Source: Bacteroidales bacterium
GTDB taxonomy: Bacteria; Bacteroidota; Bacteroidia; Bacteroidales; Bacteroidaceae
Direction of reading: 5' to 3'
Length of the DNA stretch: 11,790 nucleotides
NCBI GenBank assembly: GCA_004555245.1
Contig: SFIS01000088.1
Location: 1-11,790, forward strand
Shown: one piece after another, positions 1 to 7,043 of the stretch
How positions within the stretch are numbered: position 1 is the first letter of the stretch
How the letters are laid out: each line of letters opens with the position of its first letter
Made by a program: the position numbers and the translations under genes
Notes under the pieces: generated by a model
What the model saw: only the letters and a program-made list of their open reading frames with translations
Told to the model about the DNA's origin: nothing
Database searches by the model: none

Positions 1-29
1 TTTTGGTAATGATGTTTGTTTAGTCGCTG

Positions 30-60
30 CAAAGTTACCAAAAAGGGCTGACTCCTCAAA
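30..60 (-). promoter_or_regulatory. Possible Bacteroidetes-type promoter reading out of the window to the left
   Basis: Read on the minus strand, TTTG (57-60) is followed after exactly 19 bases by TAACTTTG (30-37). This fits the Bacteroidetes primary sigma-factor pattern TTTG-N19-TAnnTTTG. Transcription would start near position 23 and serve a minus-strand gene lying outside the window. The TTTG box sits in the loop of the hairpin at 45-73. The downstream gene cannot be seen, so the match could be chance; the same arrangement upstream of aroB makes it more credible. Confidence 0.45.
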
Positions 61-87
61 CAGGAGCCAGCCCAATTTTTTATTTTT
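40..87. terminator. Hairpin with T-runs on both flanks (two-sided terminator candidate)
   Basis: Arms at 45-56 and 62-73 form a 12-bp stem with one mismatch around the loop CAAAC. On the plus strand the stem is followed by six T, one A and five T (76-87), a strong intrinsic-terminator pattern. On the minus strand it is followed by five T (44-40). All visible genes are on the minus strand and the GH57 gene already has its own terminator at 253-294. This hairpin may therefore back that one up, or terminate a plus-strand gene to the left of the window. Confidence 0.65.
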
Positions 88-252
88 CGAGGCTTGCATT
101 TGCATGCATACACGTGCACGCGAGGGACGAAGTTTTAGCGGACAACAATATTTTTTTTTATGCCGGTTTGCATAGGACGGTGATGCCTGCCGGCATCTGG
201 GGCATCGTGCTTTCTTGCAGACAGATGGCACGGGGTGGACGGCGGCGGCATA

Positions 253-294
253 CAAAAAATGCATCATGGAGGCCGGTGCGCCTCTATGATGCAT
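253..294 (-). terminator. Intrinsic terminator of the GH57 gene and glycogen cluster
   Basis: Arms at 259-273 and 280-294 pair over 15 bp, with one non-Watson-Crick position, around a six-base loop (274-279). On the minus strand the stem is followed at once by six T (259-254 as A on the plus strand), partly overlapping the stem foot. It lies about 57 bases after the stop codon of the GH57-like gene, where the terminator of a GDE-GT-GH57 transcript would be expected. Confidence 0.8.
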
Positions 295-350
295 GATGTG
301 TGTGGGGGATGATGTCGTGTCGCGATGGTGTCGCGGCTGCGCGTGTGCAT

Positions 351-1799
351 TTATCCGGCTGTCTCTGTCCCCGCCTGTTCCGGTTTCTTGGCTGTTGTTT
401 TCTTTGTTGCGGCCGGTTTCTTTGTTGCGGCCGGTTTCTTAGTAGCAGTCGTTTTCCTTGCCTGTGTAGCCTTCGCCGGTTTCTTTTCCGTTGCGTCTTC
501 AGCATCGGGCAGGAGTTTTGCGAGTTTCGCCTGCAGGCGTTCAATCTCTTTCTGCTGTTTCTCTATCTCGGCGTTCTGGTTAGTGATGGTGGTGAGCATA
601 TTCTCGAGCTCTTCGTTCTCGATGCCTCCGTAGAGGGCGCGTACGCGGCTGATGAAGTCGCCGAGGATGTTCATGTAGTTTGTGAAGGCGTCAAATGGTC
701 CGTCGTAGATGCCGCGGTCGATGTTTGCGTTTGACGGCTTTGTCGTCATGAAGCGGAAGTTGTTGCTTGCCTGGAGATAGTCCCAGTCTTGCAGCAGACG
801 CGGGTCCTTAGCGATGAGCAGGCGGTCTGCGACGCTGTAGAGCTTGTTGAACGCCTCTTTCTGCATCTGGTTTCCGAGCCATACGGAGCAGTCGCGCTCT
901 TCGTCAACCCACGAGAGTGTGTCGGGCACGTCGAGTGTGCCGACAGACGGCATGTTGTCGAAGATTTCTGACGGTGTGGCCCATTGCAGTCCGCGCTCCT
1001 GTGCGAAGTGTGGCAGTGCCTTGATGAAGTCAAGGATATGTGACGAGAGAGGTTGTGCTATGCCGAGGGCAGAGAGCTCCATGAAGATGTTGACGACCTG
1101 TTCCTGCTCGGGGCATGAGGCGATGTCGTTGATGAACTTGTCTGCCATGAGTGGATAGCCGGACCACGCTGTGTTGTTGAAGCGGAGCGAGATGTCGTCA
1201 GAGAGGCTGACGTCGCGTAGGAGGAGTTTGAGCGAGGGAGCGAGGGCGCAGTTATAGACATAGTGTGGCGACTTCCATCCGAGGACGTGTCTCGCCCCTT
1301 CGGTGAGCATGCCCTTGTAGCCGAGCGATGCCACGGTGGCTCCTATGTCGTCGGTGTAGATGAGCGAGGAGTTTCGTGCCACCTGCGGGCGTTTGCCGAA
1401 TACCTCCTGTATCTTGTCGGACATCTTCTCGATGTCGCGTTTGAAGCTGTCTTCGTTGACGAGACCTGCGAGGCCGTGTGAGTATGGCTCGGTGAGGAAC
1501 TCGACGCGTCCTGTCTCGTTGAGGGCCTGCAGCTTCTCGAGGACTGCCGGCGCATGCAACTCGAGCTGCTCCATGCCGACGCCGGAGATGGAGAAGGCGA
1601 CTTTGAAGCCGGGATAGGTGTCCATCATTTCGCGGAGCGTGTCGAGAGCGGGGAGGTAGGAGTTTTCGGCTATGTAGCTGATGCTGCGCTGATTCTCGTA
1701 GTCATCGTAGTAGTAGTGGTCTGTGCCGATGTCGAAGAAGCGGTAGCGTTTGAGATGTGTAATCTGGTGTATCTCAAAATATAGGCATATTGTTTTCAT
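351..1799 (-). CDS. GH57 alpha-amylase-like protein, probably catalytically dead, with coiled coil and basic tail
   Basis: 482 residues. The start at 1799 (MKTICLYFEIHQ) is chosen because the GH57 fold begins there; the frame is open further upstream but overlaps the preceding gene with no homology. Residues 1-390 follow the GH57 family: region 1 is HQI (11-13) where HQP is usual; region 2 is GRVEFLTEP (97-105); region 3 is RNSSLIYTDD (142-151), where active relatives have R-N-T-E-L-I-Y, so the nucleophile Glu is Ser145; region 4, LLRDVSLSDDI (193-203), keeps Asp196, the likely acid/base. Region 5, normally around YETFGEH, reads LSALGIA (242-248). Residues 393-430 look like a coiled coil (IEKQQKEIERLQAKLAKLL). 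Residues 438-473 hold 12 Lys and 1 Arg with only one acidic residue. No signal peptide, so cytoplasmic. Third gene of the glycogen cluster. Family membership is firm; loss of activity is inference; a binding or scaffold role in glycogen metabolism is a guess. Confidence 0.9.
   Translation of the reverse strand: MKTICLYFEIHQITHLKRYRFFDIGTDHYYYDDYENQRSISYIAENSYLPALDTLREMMDTYPGFKVAFSISGVGMEQLELHAPAVLEKLQALNETGRVEFLTEPYSHGLAGLVNEDSFKRDIEKMSDKIQEVFGKRPQVARNSSLIYTDDIGATVASLGYKGMLTEGARHVLGWKSPHYVYNCALAPSLKLLLRDVSLSDDISLRFNNTAWSGYPLMADKFINDIASCPEQEQVVNIFMELSALGIAQPLSSHILDFIKALPHFAQERGLQWATPSEIFDNMPSVGTLDVPDTLSWVDEERDCSVWLGNQMQKEAFNKLYSVADRLLIAKDPRLLQDWDYLQASNNFRFMTTKPSNANIDRGIYDGPFDAFTNYMNILGDFISRVRALYGGIENEELENMLTTITNQNAEIEKQQKEIERLQAKLAKLLPDAEDATEKKPAKATQARKTTATKKPAATKKPAATKKTTAKKPEQAGTETAG
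403..438 (-). repeat. Perfect 18-base tandem repeat (two copies) in the GH57 tail
   Basis: Positions 403-420 and 421-438 are identical (TTTGTTGCGGCCGGTTTC on the plus strand). They encode the repeated Lys-Lys-Pro-Ala-Ala-Thr unit of the basic C-terminal tail. Diverged partial copies lie on both sides (for example near 381-387 and 475-486). The identity of the copies suggests recent slippage duplication, so tail length may vary between strains. Confidence 0.9.
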
Positions 1800-1885
1800 G
1801 ATGTATGGGGTTGTTGTTGATGATGATGTTGACGTGAAACGCCTTCTGCCCTTTGCCGGCATCCGTCCAGGATGCTGTACGGGTG

Positions 1886-3140
1886 TCAGCGTATATAGTT
1901 CTGCAGGTATTCGTCGTTGTCGAATTGTCCTTTGCGGATGAGTTGGTCGTAGCATTGTCTGATGCGCAGTCCGACTTTCTCCCATGTGATCTGATCGACT
2001 TCCCTGATGCCTTCTTCTGCAATGTAGTCGTGGAAGCCGTCGTTGGTGCATAGCGAGTAGATGGCGTCAGCCATAGCGTGTATGTCCCAGTAATCGACTT
2101 TGAGCACATTGGTGAGAATCTCTCCGCATCCCGACTGCTTGGATATGATGCTGGGGCATCCGCACTGCATGGCTTCGAGCGGTGCGATGCCGAAGGGTTC
2201 GCTGACAGACGGCATGACGAAGACATCGGAGTTTTTGTAGCATTCATATACCTGACGTCCGCGCTGGAAGCCGGGGAAGTGGCAGCGGTCGGCGATGCCG
2301 TAGGCTGCGGCGAGCTCAATCATGGCGTTCATCATATCTCCGGAGCCGGCGAAGCAGAAGCGTATGTTCTTTGTGCGCTGCAGGACAAGGCGTGCCGCCT
2401 CGATGAAGTATTCGGGTCCCTTCTGCATGGTGATGCGTCCGAGGTATGTGACTACTTTCTCTCCCGGGATTTTGTGCGGCTCGATGTTGCGGTATTCTTC
2501 TGAGAGAGGATAGACGGCATTGTGCATGGCGACGCATTTGCGCGGGTCCTGGTGATACTGGTTGATGACGGTCTGGCGCGTAAGTTCAGAGACGCACATG
2601 ATGCAGTCAGCGTGGTCCATGCCGTTCTTCTCGATAGAATAGACGGTGGGGTTGACTTTGCCACGCGAGCGGTCGAAGTCGGTGGCGTGAACGTGTATGC
2701 ATAGAGGTTTGCCGCTGACCATCTTGGCGTGTACTCCTGCAGGGAAGGTGAGCCAGTCGTGTGCGTGTATGAGGTCGAACTGCTCGGAGCGGGCGAGGAC
2801 ACCGGCGATGATGGAGAAGTTGTTGATCTCGTCGTGCAGGTTTGAGGGGTAGCCTCCTGCGAAGCCCATACAGCCGAGGTCGTCGAGCCCCTGCATGTAG
2901 TTTGTGTCCGACGAAGCGGTGGCGTATGTCGTCATATCTCACGTCGCGCCATGCGATGGGCACTTGCGACATGTTGACGATGTTGAGGAACTTCTCTTCG
3001 TCGCCGCAGGGCTTTGGCATACAGAAGGTGGTCTCGATGTCGCCTTGCAGGGAGAGGCCTTTCGTGATGCCGTAGGATGCGACAGCGAGGCCGCCGTATA
3101 TTTTAGGGGGGAATTCCCATCCGAACATCAATACTTTCAT
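1886..3140 (-). pseudogene. Glycogen-synthase-like GT-B glycosyltransferase, interrupted by a frameshift
   Basis: The product resembles the Bacteroidales glycosyltransferase found between the debranching enzyme and GH57 genes, thought to add glucosyl units to glycogen-type alpha-glucan. The N-terminal part starts at 3140 (MKVLMFGWEFPPKIYGGLA), with the Gly-Gly-Leu nucleotide-sugar loop, and keeps family sequence to about WRDVRYDDIRH. The rest is in another frame: DLGCMGFAGGYPSN, then LIHAHDWLTFPAG, HATDFDRSRG, and a GT1-type C-terminal domain with YLGRITMQKGPEYF and the E-x7-E motif EPFGIAPLEA, ending at 1886. The first frame runs uselessly on to 2607; the second is closed by a stop at 2939-2941, so the switch lies below 2939. 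The total length, 1255 bases, is one more than a multiple of three, so one base is extra or 3n+2 are missing. The C-terminal piece alone (ATG at 2935, 349 residues) lacks the N-terminal loop and is unlikely to work. Either a true mutation or a sequencing/assembly error; no slippery sequence for programmed shifting is seen. Confidence 0.85.
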
Positions 3141-3149
3141 TGTTGTATT

Positions 3150-3156
3150 CCTCCTT
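3150..3156 (-). promoter_or_regulatory. Strong Shine-Dalgarno sequence before the glycosyltransferase
   Basis: Minus-strand AAGGAGG lies nine bases before the ATG at 3140. Such a full match to the anti-SD is unusual next to the neighbouring genes, whose starts have only weak or no SD. It fixes the start at 3140 and suggests this cistron was meant to be translated efficiently, despite the frameshift further on. Confidence 0.7.
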
Positions 3157-3180
3157 GGGTTTTATGTGGGTGGATATTGA

Positions 3181-5121
3181 TTAGCAGGTATATGTTTCGA
3201 GCAGTTTCGACATGCGCAGCAAAGCCGCAACGTTCATTGCGAATGCCGAGCCTCCCCGTCCGGAGAATGGCGGGTTGCCGTCAAACAGTTCGGGCATGGT
3301 GCCGATGGCGTGGTAGTACATCTCGTCTTCGAAGCCTACCATCTGCCTGTGTACGAACGAGAGGCGCGAGCGTTTGAAGAGTTTCAGCACGCCTTCGAGA
3401 TAGAAGCATCCGAGCCACGGCCATGCCGTGCCCTGATGGTATGCCCAGTCGCGCTGGTTCTGCGTGCCGACATAAAGCGGGTTGTAGGCGCCGCTCTTGG
3501 GCGAGAGGGAACGGAGCCCTTTCGGCGTGAGCAGCTCGCGTGTGCAGAAGTCGAGGACAGACTTCTGCTGGGCGGGCAGGAGAGGGGAATATTCGAGTGC
3601 GACGGCGAAAATCATGTTGGGGCGCACCTCGACGTTGGGCATTCCGTTATCTACATAGTCCCAGAGGTAGCCGCTCTCGTTGACGAAGACGTTGCGGAAC
3701 GCCTCGGCAACGCGCTGCGCCTCGTCTTCCATGCGCTGCATGGTGTCGCGGTCGTCGATTTTCTCTGCCATGTTGGCGGCGAAGCGTAGCGTGTTGTACC
3801 ACAGGGCGTTGATTTCAACCACGAAGCCGGAGCGCGGGATGACGGGTTTGCCATAGACGCTGGAGTTCATCCATGTCATCGAGCGTTCGTGCCCGTCGAT
3901 GGCGAGCAGGCGGTTGTCTGCCACGGTGATGTTGGGGTGGCGTCCTGCGAGTATGGTCTGTATGATGTTGTCGAGCAGTTTGCCGTAGAGGCGGTGGCAC
4001 TGCTCGCGCCCCACCTTGCGTGCGTACTGCTGTATAGCCCATGCTGCCCATAGGGGCACGTCGGGCTGCTCTATCTCTGCGATGTCATACTGCAGGGGCT
4101 TTCCGATGAGGAAATCGTCGAGGGCCTGGCCCGCTGTCTTCATGAATAGCTCGAAGCGGTCGGTGTCTTCGATGGCGAGCGTCAGTCCGGGGAGCGAGAT
4201 GAACGTGTCGCGGGCGCGGCACTTGAACCACGGGTAGCCGGCGAGGATATAGTCTGCGTCGGGCTTGTTGATGAAGAACTGGTGTGCGGAGGAAATAAGC
4301 GTATGGTAGAAATTGTCGCGCGGCGGGCGGCTTGCCGTCTCGGCTTCGAAGAGTTTCTTCAACGATGCCGTCTTAGACTTTGTCGTAGAACCGGCGAAGA
4401 CGATGCTCTCGCCTTTCTTTATCTCCATCTCGAAATATCCGGGGACGTAGAGGTCTTCCTTATATGCGTAGCCGCGTTCCTGTTCTTTCGGGTATTCGAT
4501 GCCGCGATACCAGTCTGGTGTGAAATGGAATGTGTTTTTCTTTGAGAACTGCATGTATAACCTCGGATAGCCTTTATACATACATGTGGATATGCCGTTC
4601 TCCACCTCGCGGTAGTCGCGCGATGCGACGCCGTTCTCGTGAGCGAGGTCGTTGACGTTGCGGAAGGCGAGGAAGGGACGGAAGCGCAGCATCGTCTGCG
4701 AGGTACCCTCCTCGAGGGTGTAGCGCAGGAGGATACGGTCCTCATGGTGCTGGAAGATGAGTTCTTTGCGCAGTACGACGCCTCCTACGCGGTAGATGGT
4801 TGTGGGCACGATGTCGCAGTTGAAGCTGCGGATATATTTGTGTCCGTTGGGCGAATAGGCGTTGCCCTGATATTTGTGCAGCCCGAGATTGAACTCCACC
4901 CCGTGTTGCACTACGCTGCAGTCAAGCGAAGAGAGCAGGACGTGGTTGTCATCGTCGAGCTCGGGCACGGGCGTGACGAGCAGACCGTGATATTTGCGTG
5001 TGTTGCAATCGACAAGTGTCGAGCAGCTGTAGGCGCCCGAACGGTTGGTACGGAGCAGCTCTTTCTGCATCACAGCCTGAAGGTTGGTCATGGTGGCCCT
5101 TTCAAACTTCAGATAACTCAT
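3181..5121 (-). CDS. Glycogen debranching enzyme (amylo-alpha-1,6-glucosidase, GH133 type)
   Basis: 646 residues, a usual length for bacterial enzymes of this type. It should hydrolyse alpha-1,6 branch points of glycogen or related alpha-glucan in the cytoplasm. Residues 1-250 match the bacterial/archaeal N-terminal domain (SGAYSCSTL, TRKYHGLLV at 42-49, NHVLLSSLD). Residues 270-646 match the (alpha/alpha)6 catalytic domain: AGYPWFKCRARDTFISLPG (294-312), TWMNS (416-420), RSGFVVEINALWYNTLR (430-446) and AYHQGTAWPWLG (560-571). The TWMNS motif has Asn419 where many relatives have Asp. The start at 5121 (MSYLKFERATMTN) is preferred: the ATG at 5187 falls inside the promoter -7 box and adds 22 residues without homology. 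First gene of the glycogen cluster, 40 bases before the glycosyltransferase. No signal peptide. Confidence 0.93.
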   Translation of the reverse strand: MSYLKFERATMTNLQAVMQKELLRTNRSGAYSCSTLVDCNTRKYHGLLVTPVPELDDDNHVLLSSLDCSVVQHGVEFNLGLHKYQGNAYSPNGHKYIRSFNCDIVPTTIYRVGGVVLRKELIFQHHEDRILLRYTLEEGTSQTMLRFRPFLAFRNVNDLAHENGVASRDYREVENGISTCMYKGYPRLYMQFSKKNTFHFTPDWYRGIEYPKEQERGYAYKEDLYVPGYFEMEIKKGESIVFAGSTTKSKTASLKKLFEAETASRPPRDNFYHTLISSAHQFFINKPDADYILAGYPWFKCRARDTFISLPGLTLAIEDTDRFELFMKTAGQALDDFLIGKPLQYDIAEIEQPDVPLWAAWAIQQYARKVGREQCHRLYGKLLDNIIQTILAGRHPNITVADNRLLAIDGHERSMTWMNSSVYGKPVIPRSGFVVEINALWYNTLRFAANMAEKIDDRDTMQRMEDEAQRVAEAFRNVFVNESGYLWDYVDNGMPNVEVRPNMIFAVALEYSPLLPAQQKSVLDFCTRELLTPKGLRSLSPKSGAYNPLYVGTQNQRDWAYHQGTAWPWLGCFYLEGVLKLFKRSRLSFVHRQMVGFEDEMYYHAIGTMPELFDGNPPFSGRGGSAFAMNVAALLRMSKLLETYTC

Positions 5122-5184
5122 AAGTGAATGTTTAAGGTTGGTATATTTGTTGGTTTCAGTGTATAGTATATAGGTATTGTACGG

Positions 5185-5216
5185 CAAAGTTAGTAAAAAT
5201 TAGTTAGACGTGGAAA
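5185..5216 (-). promoter_or_regulatory. Probable promoter of the glycogen cluster
   Basis: On the minus strand TAACTTTG (5192-5185) matches the Bacteroidetes -7 box TAnnTTTG. A TTTC (5216-5213), one base off the TTTG -33 box, lies 20 bases upstream. Transcription would start a few bases below 5185, leaving a leader of roughly 55-60 bases before the debranching-enzyme start at 5121. The -33 box is imperfect, so confidence is moderate. Confidence 0.6.
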
Positions 5217-5335
5217 GAAAGCCTCGTGTTTTTTTCGGTTTAGTAGTGTTTTTTATGGATTATGAAACGTTTTTGATATAAAAGTGCATGTTTTTCTGTG
5301 CAATTGTTTGCATCTTGCTTTCTTGCGCGTCAAGG

Positions 5336-6283
5336 TCAGCACTTGTCGAGCAGCCGTATGACATCTTCTGTGCGGCGGTCGAGAGGCTGTGTCCCGTCTA
5401 TCCAGTGAATGTTGACGCCCCGCCGTTCCATGCCTCTGAACCATGTCATCTGACGCTTGGCGAACTGATGGATGTGTATCTCTAACTGTGTGAGCATATC
5501 GTCGTAGGTGCGTTTTCCTATGACATATTCGGTGACATATTTATATTCGAGGCCGTAGTAAATGAGGTCTTCTGCCCTGACGCCATCGTCAAGTAGGCGT
5601 CGTATCTCGTCTGTCATCCCCTCGTCGATGCGTTGCTTGAGGCGTGCCGATATGCGGGCGCGGCGCACGTCGCGTGGGATATCCACACCGACGACGAGTG
5701 TGGGGATGTCGGGGAAGGGGCGGTCGGCGACAGGATGCAGTGCGTTGTACTGCTCGATCTCTATAGCGCGTATGGCGCGCTGGGGCGAATCGACGTCTGT
5801 CTTGTTGTGCATGTCAGAGTTGTTCTGCTCTTTCAGGCGCATGAGGATGGCTGTCAGCTCCTCCATCGTCTTGTGCGACAGCTCTTCGCGCAGAGCCTCG
5901 TCTTTCGGGACGGGGGAGAGTCTGTAGTTGCGCACGACGGATTCGACATACAGTCCGGAGCCGCCGCACAGGATGGGGTAGGCATGGCGGCTGGTGATGT
6001 CGGTGTATGCTTTGAGGAAGTCTTCCTGAAAACGGAAGATGTTGTATTTCTCGCCGGGGGCGCAGATGTCTATGAGATGGTAGGGGATGTCTGTAGTGAT
6101 GCCGTCGTGGTTGACGCTATAGTCGCATAGGTCTTTGCCCGTGCCGATATCCATGCCGCGATACACTTGGCGAGAATCGCCGGAGATGATTTCGGCGGCG
6201 GTGCCTCGTCGTGTGAGAGTGGCTGCTACATGTGCGGCGAGTGTCGTCTTGCCGCAGGCTGTGGGTCCGATGATGGTAAGCAT
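5336..6283 (-). CDS. miaA: tRNA dimethylallyltransferase (MiaA)
   Basis: 315 residues, a normal length. MiaA transfers the dimethylallyl group of dimethylallyl diphosphate to N6 of adenosine 37 in tRNAs that read codons starting with U. Visible motifs: P-loop IGPTACGKTT (5-14), GDSRQVYRGMDIGTGKD (35-51) with the Asp-Ser-x-Gln site, LCGGSGLYVES, the SPQRAIRAIE segment, and near the C-terminus FAKRQMTWFRGMERRG, which closes the tRNA-binding region. The short N-terminus (MLTIIGPTACG) and sequence resemble the second MiaA paralogue (often named MiaA2) of many Bacteroidales rather than the longer-starting first copy; that assignment rests on memory. It lies about 100 bases after the phosphopantetheinyl transferase and may be on the same transcript or have its own promoter; no clear promoter was found in the gap. 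Confidence 0.95.
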   Translation of the reverse strand: MLTIIGPTACGKTTLAAHVAATLTRRGTAAEIISGDSRQVYRGMDIGTGKDLCDYSVNHDGITTDIPYHLIDICAPGEKYNIFRFQEDFLKAYTDITSRHAYPILCGGSGLYVESVVRNYRLSPVPKDEALREELSHKTMEELTAILMRLKEQNNSDMHNKTDVDSPQRAIRAIEIEQYNALHPVADRPFPDIPTLVVGVDIPRDVRRARISARLKQRIDEGMTDEIRRLLDDGVRAEDLIYYGLEYKYVTEYVIGKRTYDDMLTQLEIHIHQFAKRQMTWFRGMERRGVNIHWIDGTQPLDRRTEDVIRLLDKC

Positions 6284-6383
6284 GGTTGTGAGTGTTGGTC
6301 AACAAACAAGTTGACAAGTTTATAGTATTAGAGTGATGAGCTTTGGGTTGACAGTATAGAGTTTTCCGTACACATCTGACTTG

Positions 6384-7043
6384 TCAGCTATGAGAATTGA
6401 CAAATTCCAGTGTCTCGCGGCAGTCTGCCGGCTGTGCATGGCGGCATGTGGTGCAGACGTAACCCCGTGAGAGGTTGACGTATGTGTCGAAGGCAACCTT
6501 CTGGCGATATGCGGGTAGTATGTCGGGCAGGTTGTCCGTGATGCCCGTGCCGATGAGTTTCAGCAGAGCCTCTTTCTTTGTCCAGAGGATGGTGAAGGTG
6601 AGGTCTGTGACGGCGGCGGGGGTGAGGTGTGGACGGTCGGGATAGACGCTGGCGGTGAGGCTCTGCATCTCGTCGGGCGAGAGTGTGTGGCGCGCCAGTG
6701 TGTCTTTGTATCTGCCGAGGCTCTCTATGTCCACGCCTACCGGGCTGTCGCTGACTGCGCAGGCTACGGCTTTCGGGCAGTGGCTGAGGTTAAAGTGTAT
6801 GTCGGGATGGTTGGGCAGGGCAGGTTTCCCGTGCGGCCCTATTGCGAACTCTATGTCGTCAGCGATGCCGTAGTGTGTCAGCAGCATCTCCTGCAGCAGT
6901 GCGAAGGCGAGGGCGGATTCGCGGCGGCTGCGCTCGAAGCGGTAGCGCATCACTACATCGCGGCGCCATGCCGGCAGGCGGCGTATGATGTCCGCCATCT
7001 CTGACGCAGGCAGTGAGGATATGTCGTCGCGTATCTTCAGCAT
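6384..7043 (-). CDS. 4'-phosphopantetheinyl transferase, Sfp type
   Basis: 219 residues. The family moves the phosphopantetheine arm of coenzyme A onto a serine of acyl or peptidyl carrier proteins. Typical motifs in order: GPHGKPALPNHPDIHFNLSH (69-88), VGVDIES (102-108) with the metal-binding Asp105 and Glu107, and LWTKKEALLKLIGTG (153-167) with Glu158 and the Trp-x-x-Lys-Glu-Ala core. The length fits the Sfp group rather than the small AcpS group (about 120-130 residues). The start at 7043 overlaps the end of ksgA by seven bases (ATGCTGA), which suggests translational coupling. The carrier protein it serves is not in the window; it could be the fatty-acid ACP or a secondary-metabolite carrier. 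Confidence 0.92.
   Translation of the reverse strand: MLKIRDDISSLPASEMADIIRRLPAWRRDVVMRYRFERSRRESALAFALLQEMLLTHYGIADDIEFAIGPHGKPALPNHPDIHFNLSHCPKAVACAVSDSPVGVDIESLGRYKDTLARHTLSPDEMQSLTASVYPDRPHLTPAAVTDLTFTILWTKKEALLKLIGTGITDNLPDILPAYRQKVAFDTYVNLSRGYVCTTCRHAQPADCRETLEFVNSHS

Larger units (their letters stand above)
1..350. other. Gene-free stretch downstream of the glycogen cluster
   Basis: No convincing gene lies here. Short open frames such as 114-296 on the plus strand have low-complexity, Arg-rich translations with no recognisable domain. The stretch holds a terminator hairpin for the minus-strand GH57 gene (253-294), a second hairpin with T-runs on both sides (40-87), and a possible leftward promoter (30-60). 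A small perfect 6-bp hairpin (182-187 with 192-197) has no T-run and is probably not functional. Nothing else is visible between about 90 and 250. Confidence 0.6.

Noticed and set aside
300..734. Plus-strand open frame of 144 codons over the 3' end of the GH57 gene
   Set aside because: Its Cys/Phe/Leu-rich start is the antisense reading of the Lys/Ala-rich tail; no start signal or homology.
1859..1875. Perfect 6-bp hairpin between the glycosyltransferase and GH57 genes
   Set aside because: Short, with no T-run after it; could affect mRNA stability, but nothing supports a terminator or regulator.
2880..2940. Programmed ribosomal frameshift in the glycosyltransferase
   Set aside because: No slippery heptamer, stimulatory hairpin or stop codon at the switch point; a mutation or sequence error is simpler.
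3310..5127. Plus-strand open frames at 3310-3789 and 4639-5127
   Set aside because: Both are antisense to the well-conserved debranching enzyme and show no domain of their own.
6284..6383. Promoter for miaA in the 100-base gap
   Set aside because: The nearest candidate, minus-strand TAAACTTG (6322-6315), deviates from TAnnTTTG and has no TTTG 19 bases upstream.
6381..6403. Inverted repeat TTGTCA/TGACAA overlapping the end of the phosphopantetheinyl transferase gene
   Set aside because: Only six pairs with an 11-base loop and no T-run on the minus strand; likely chance.
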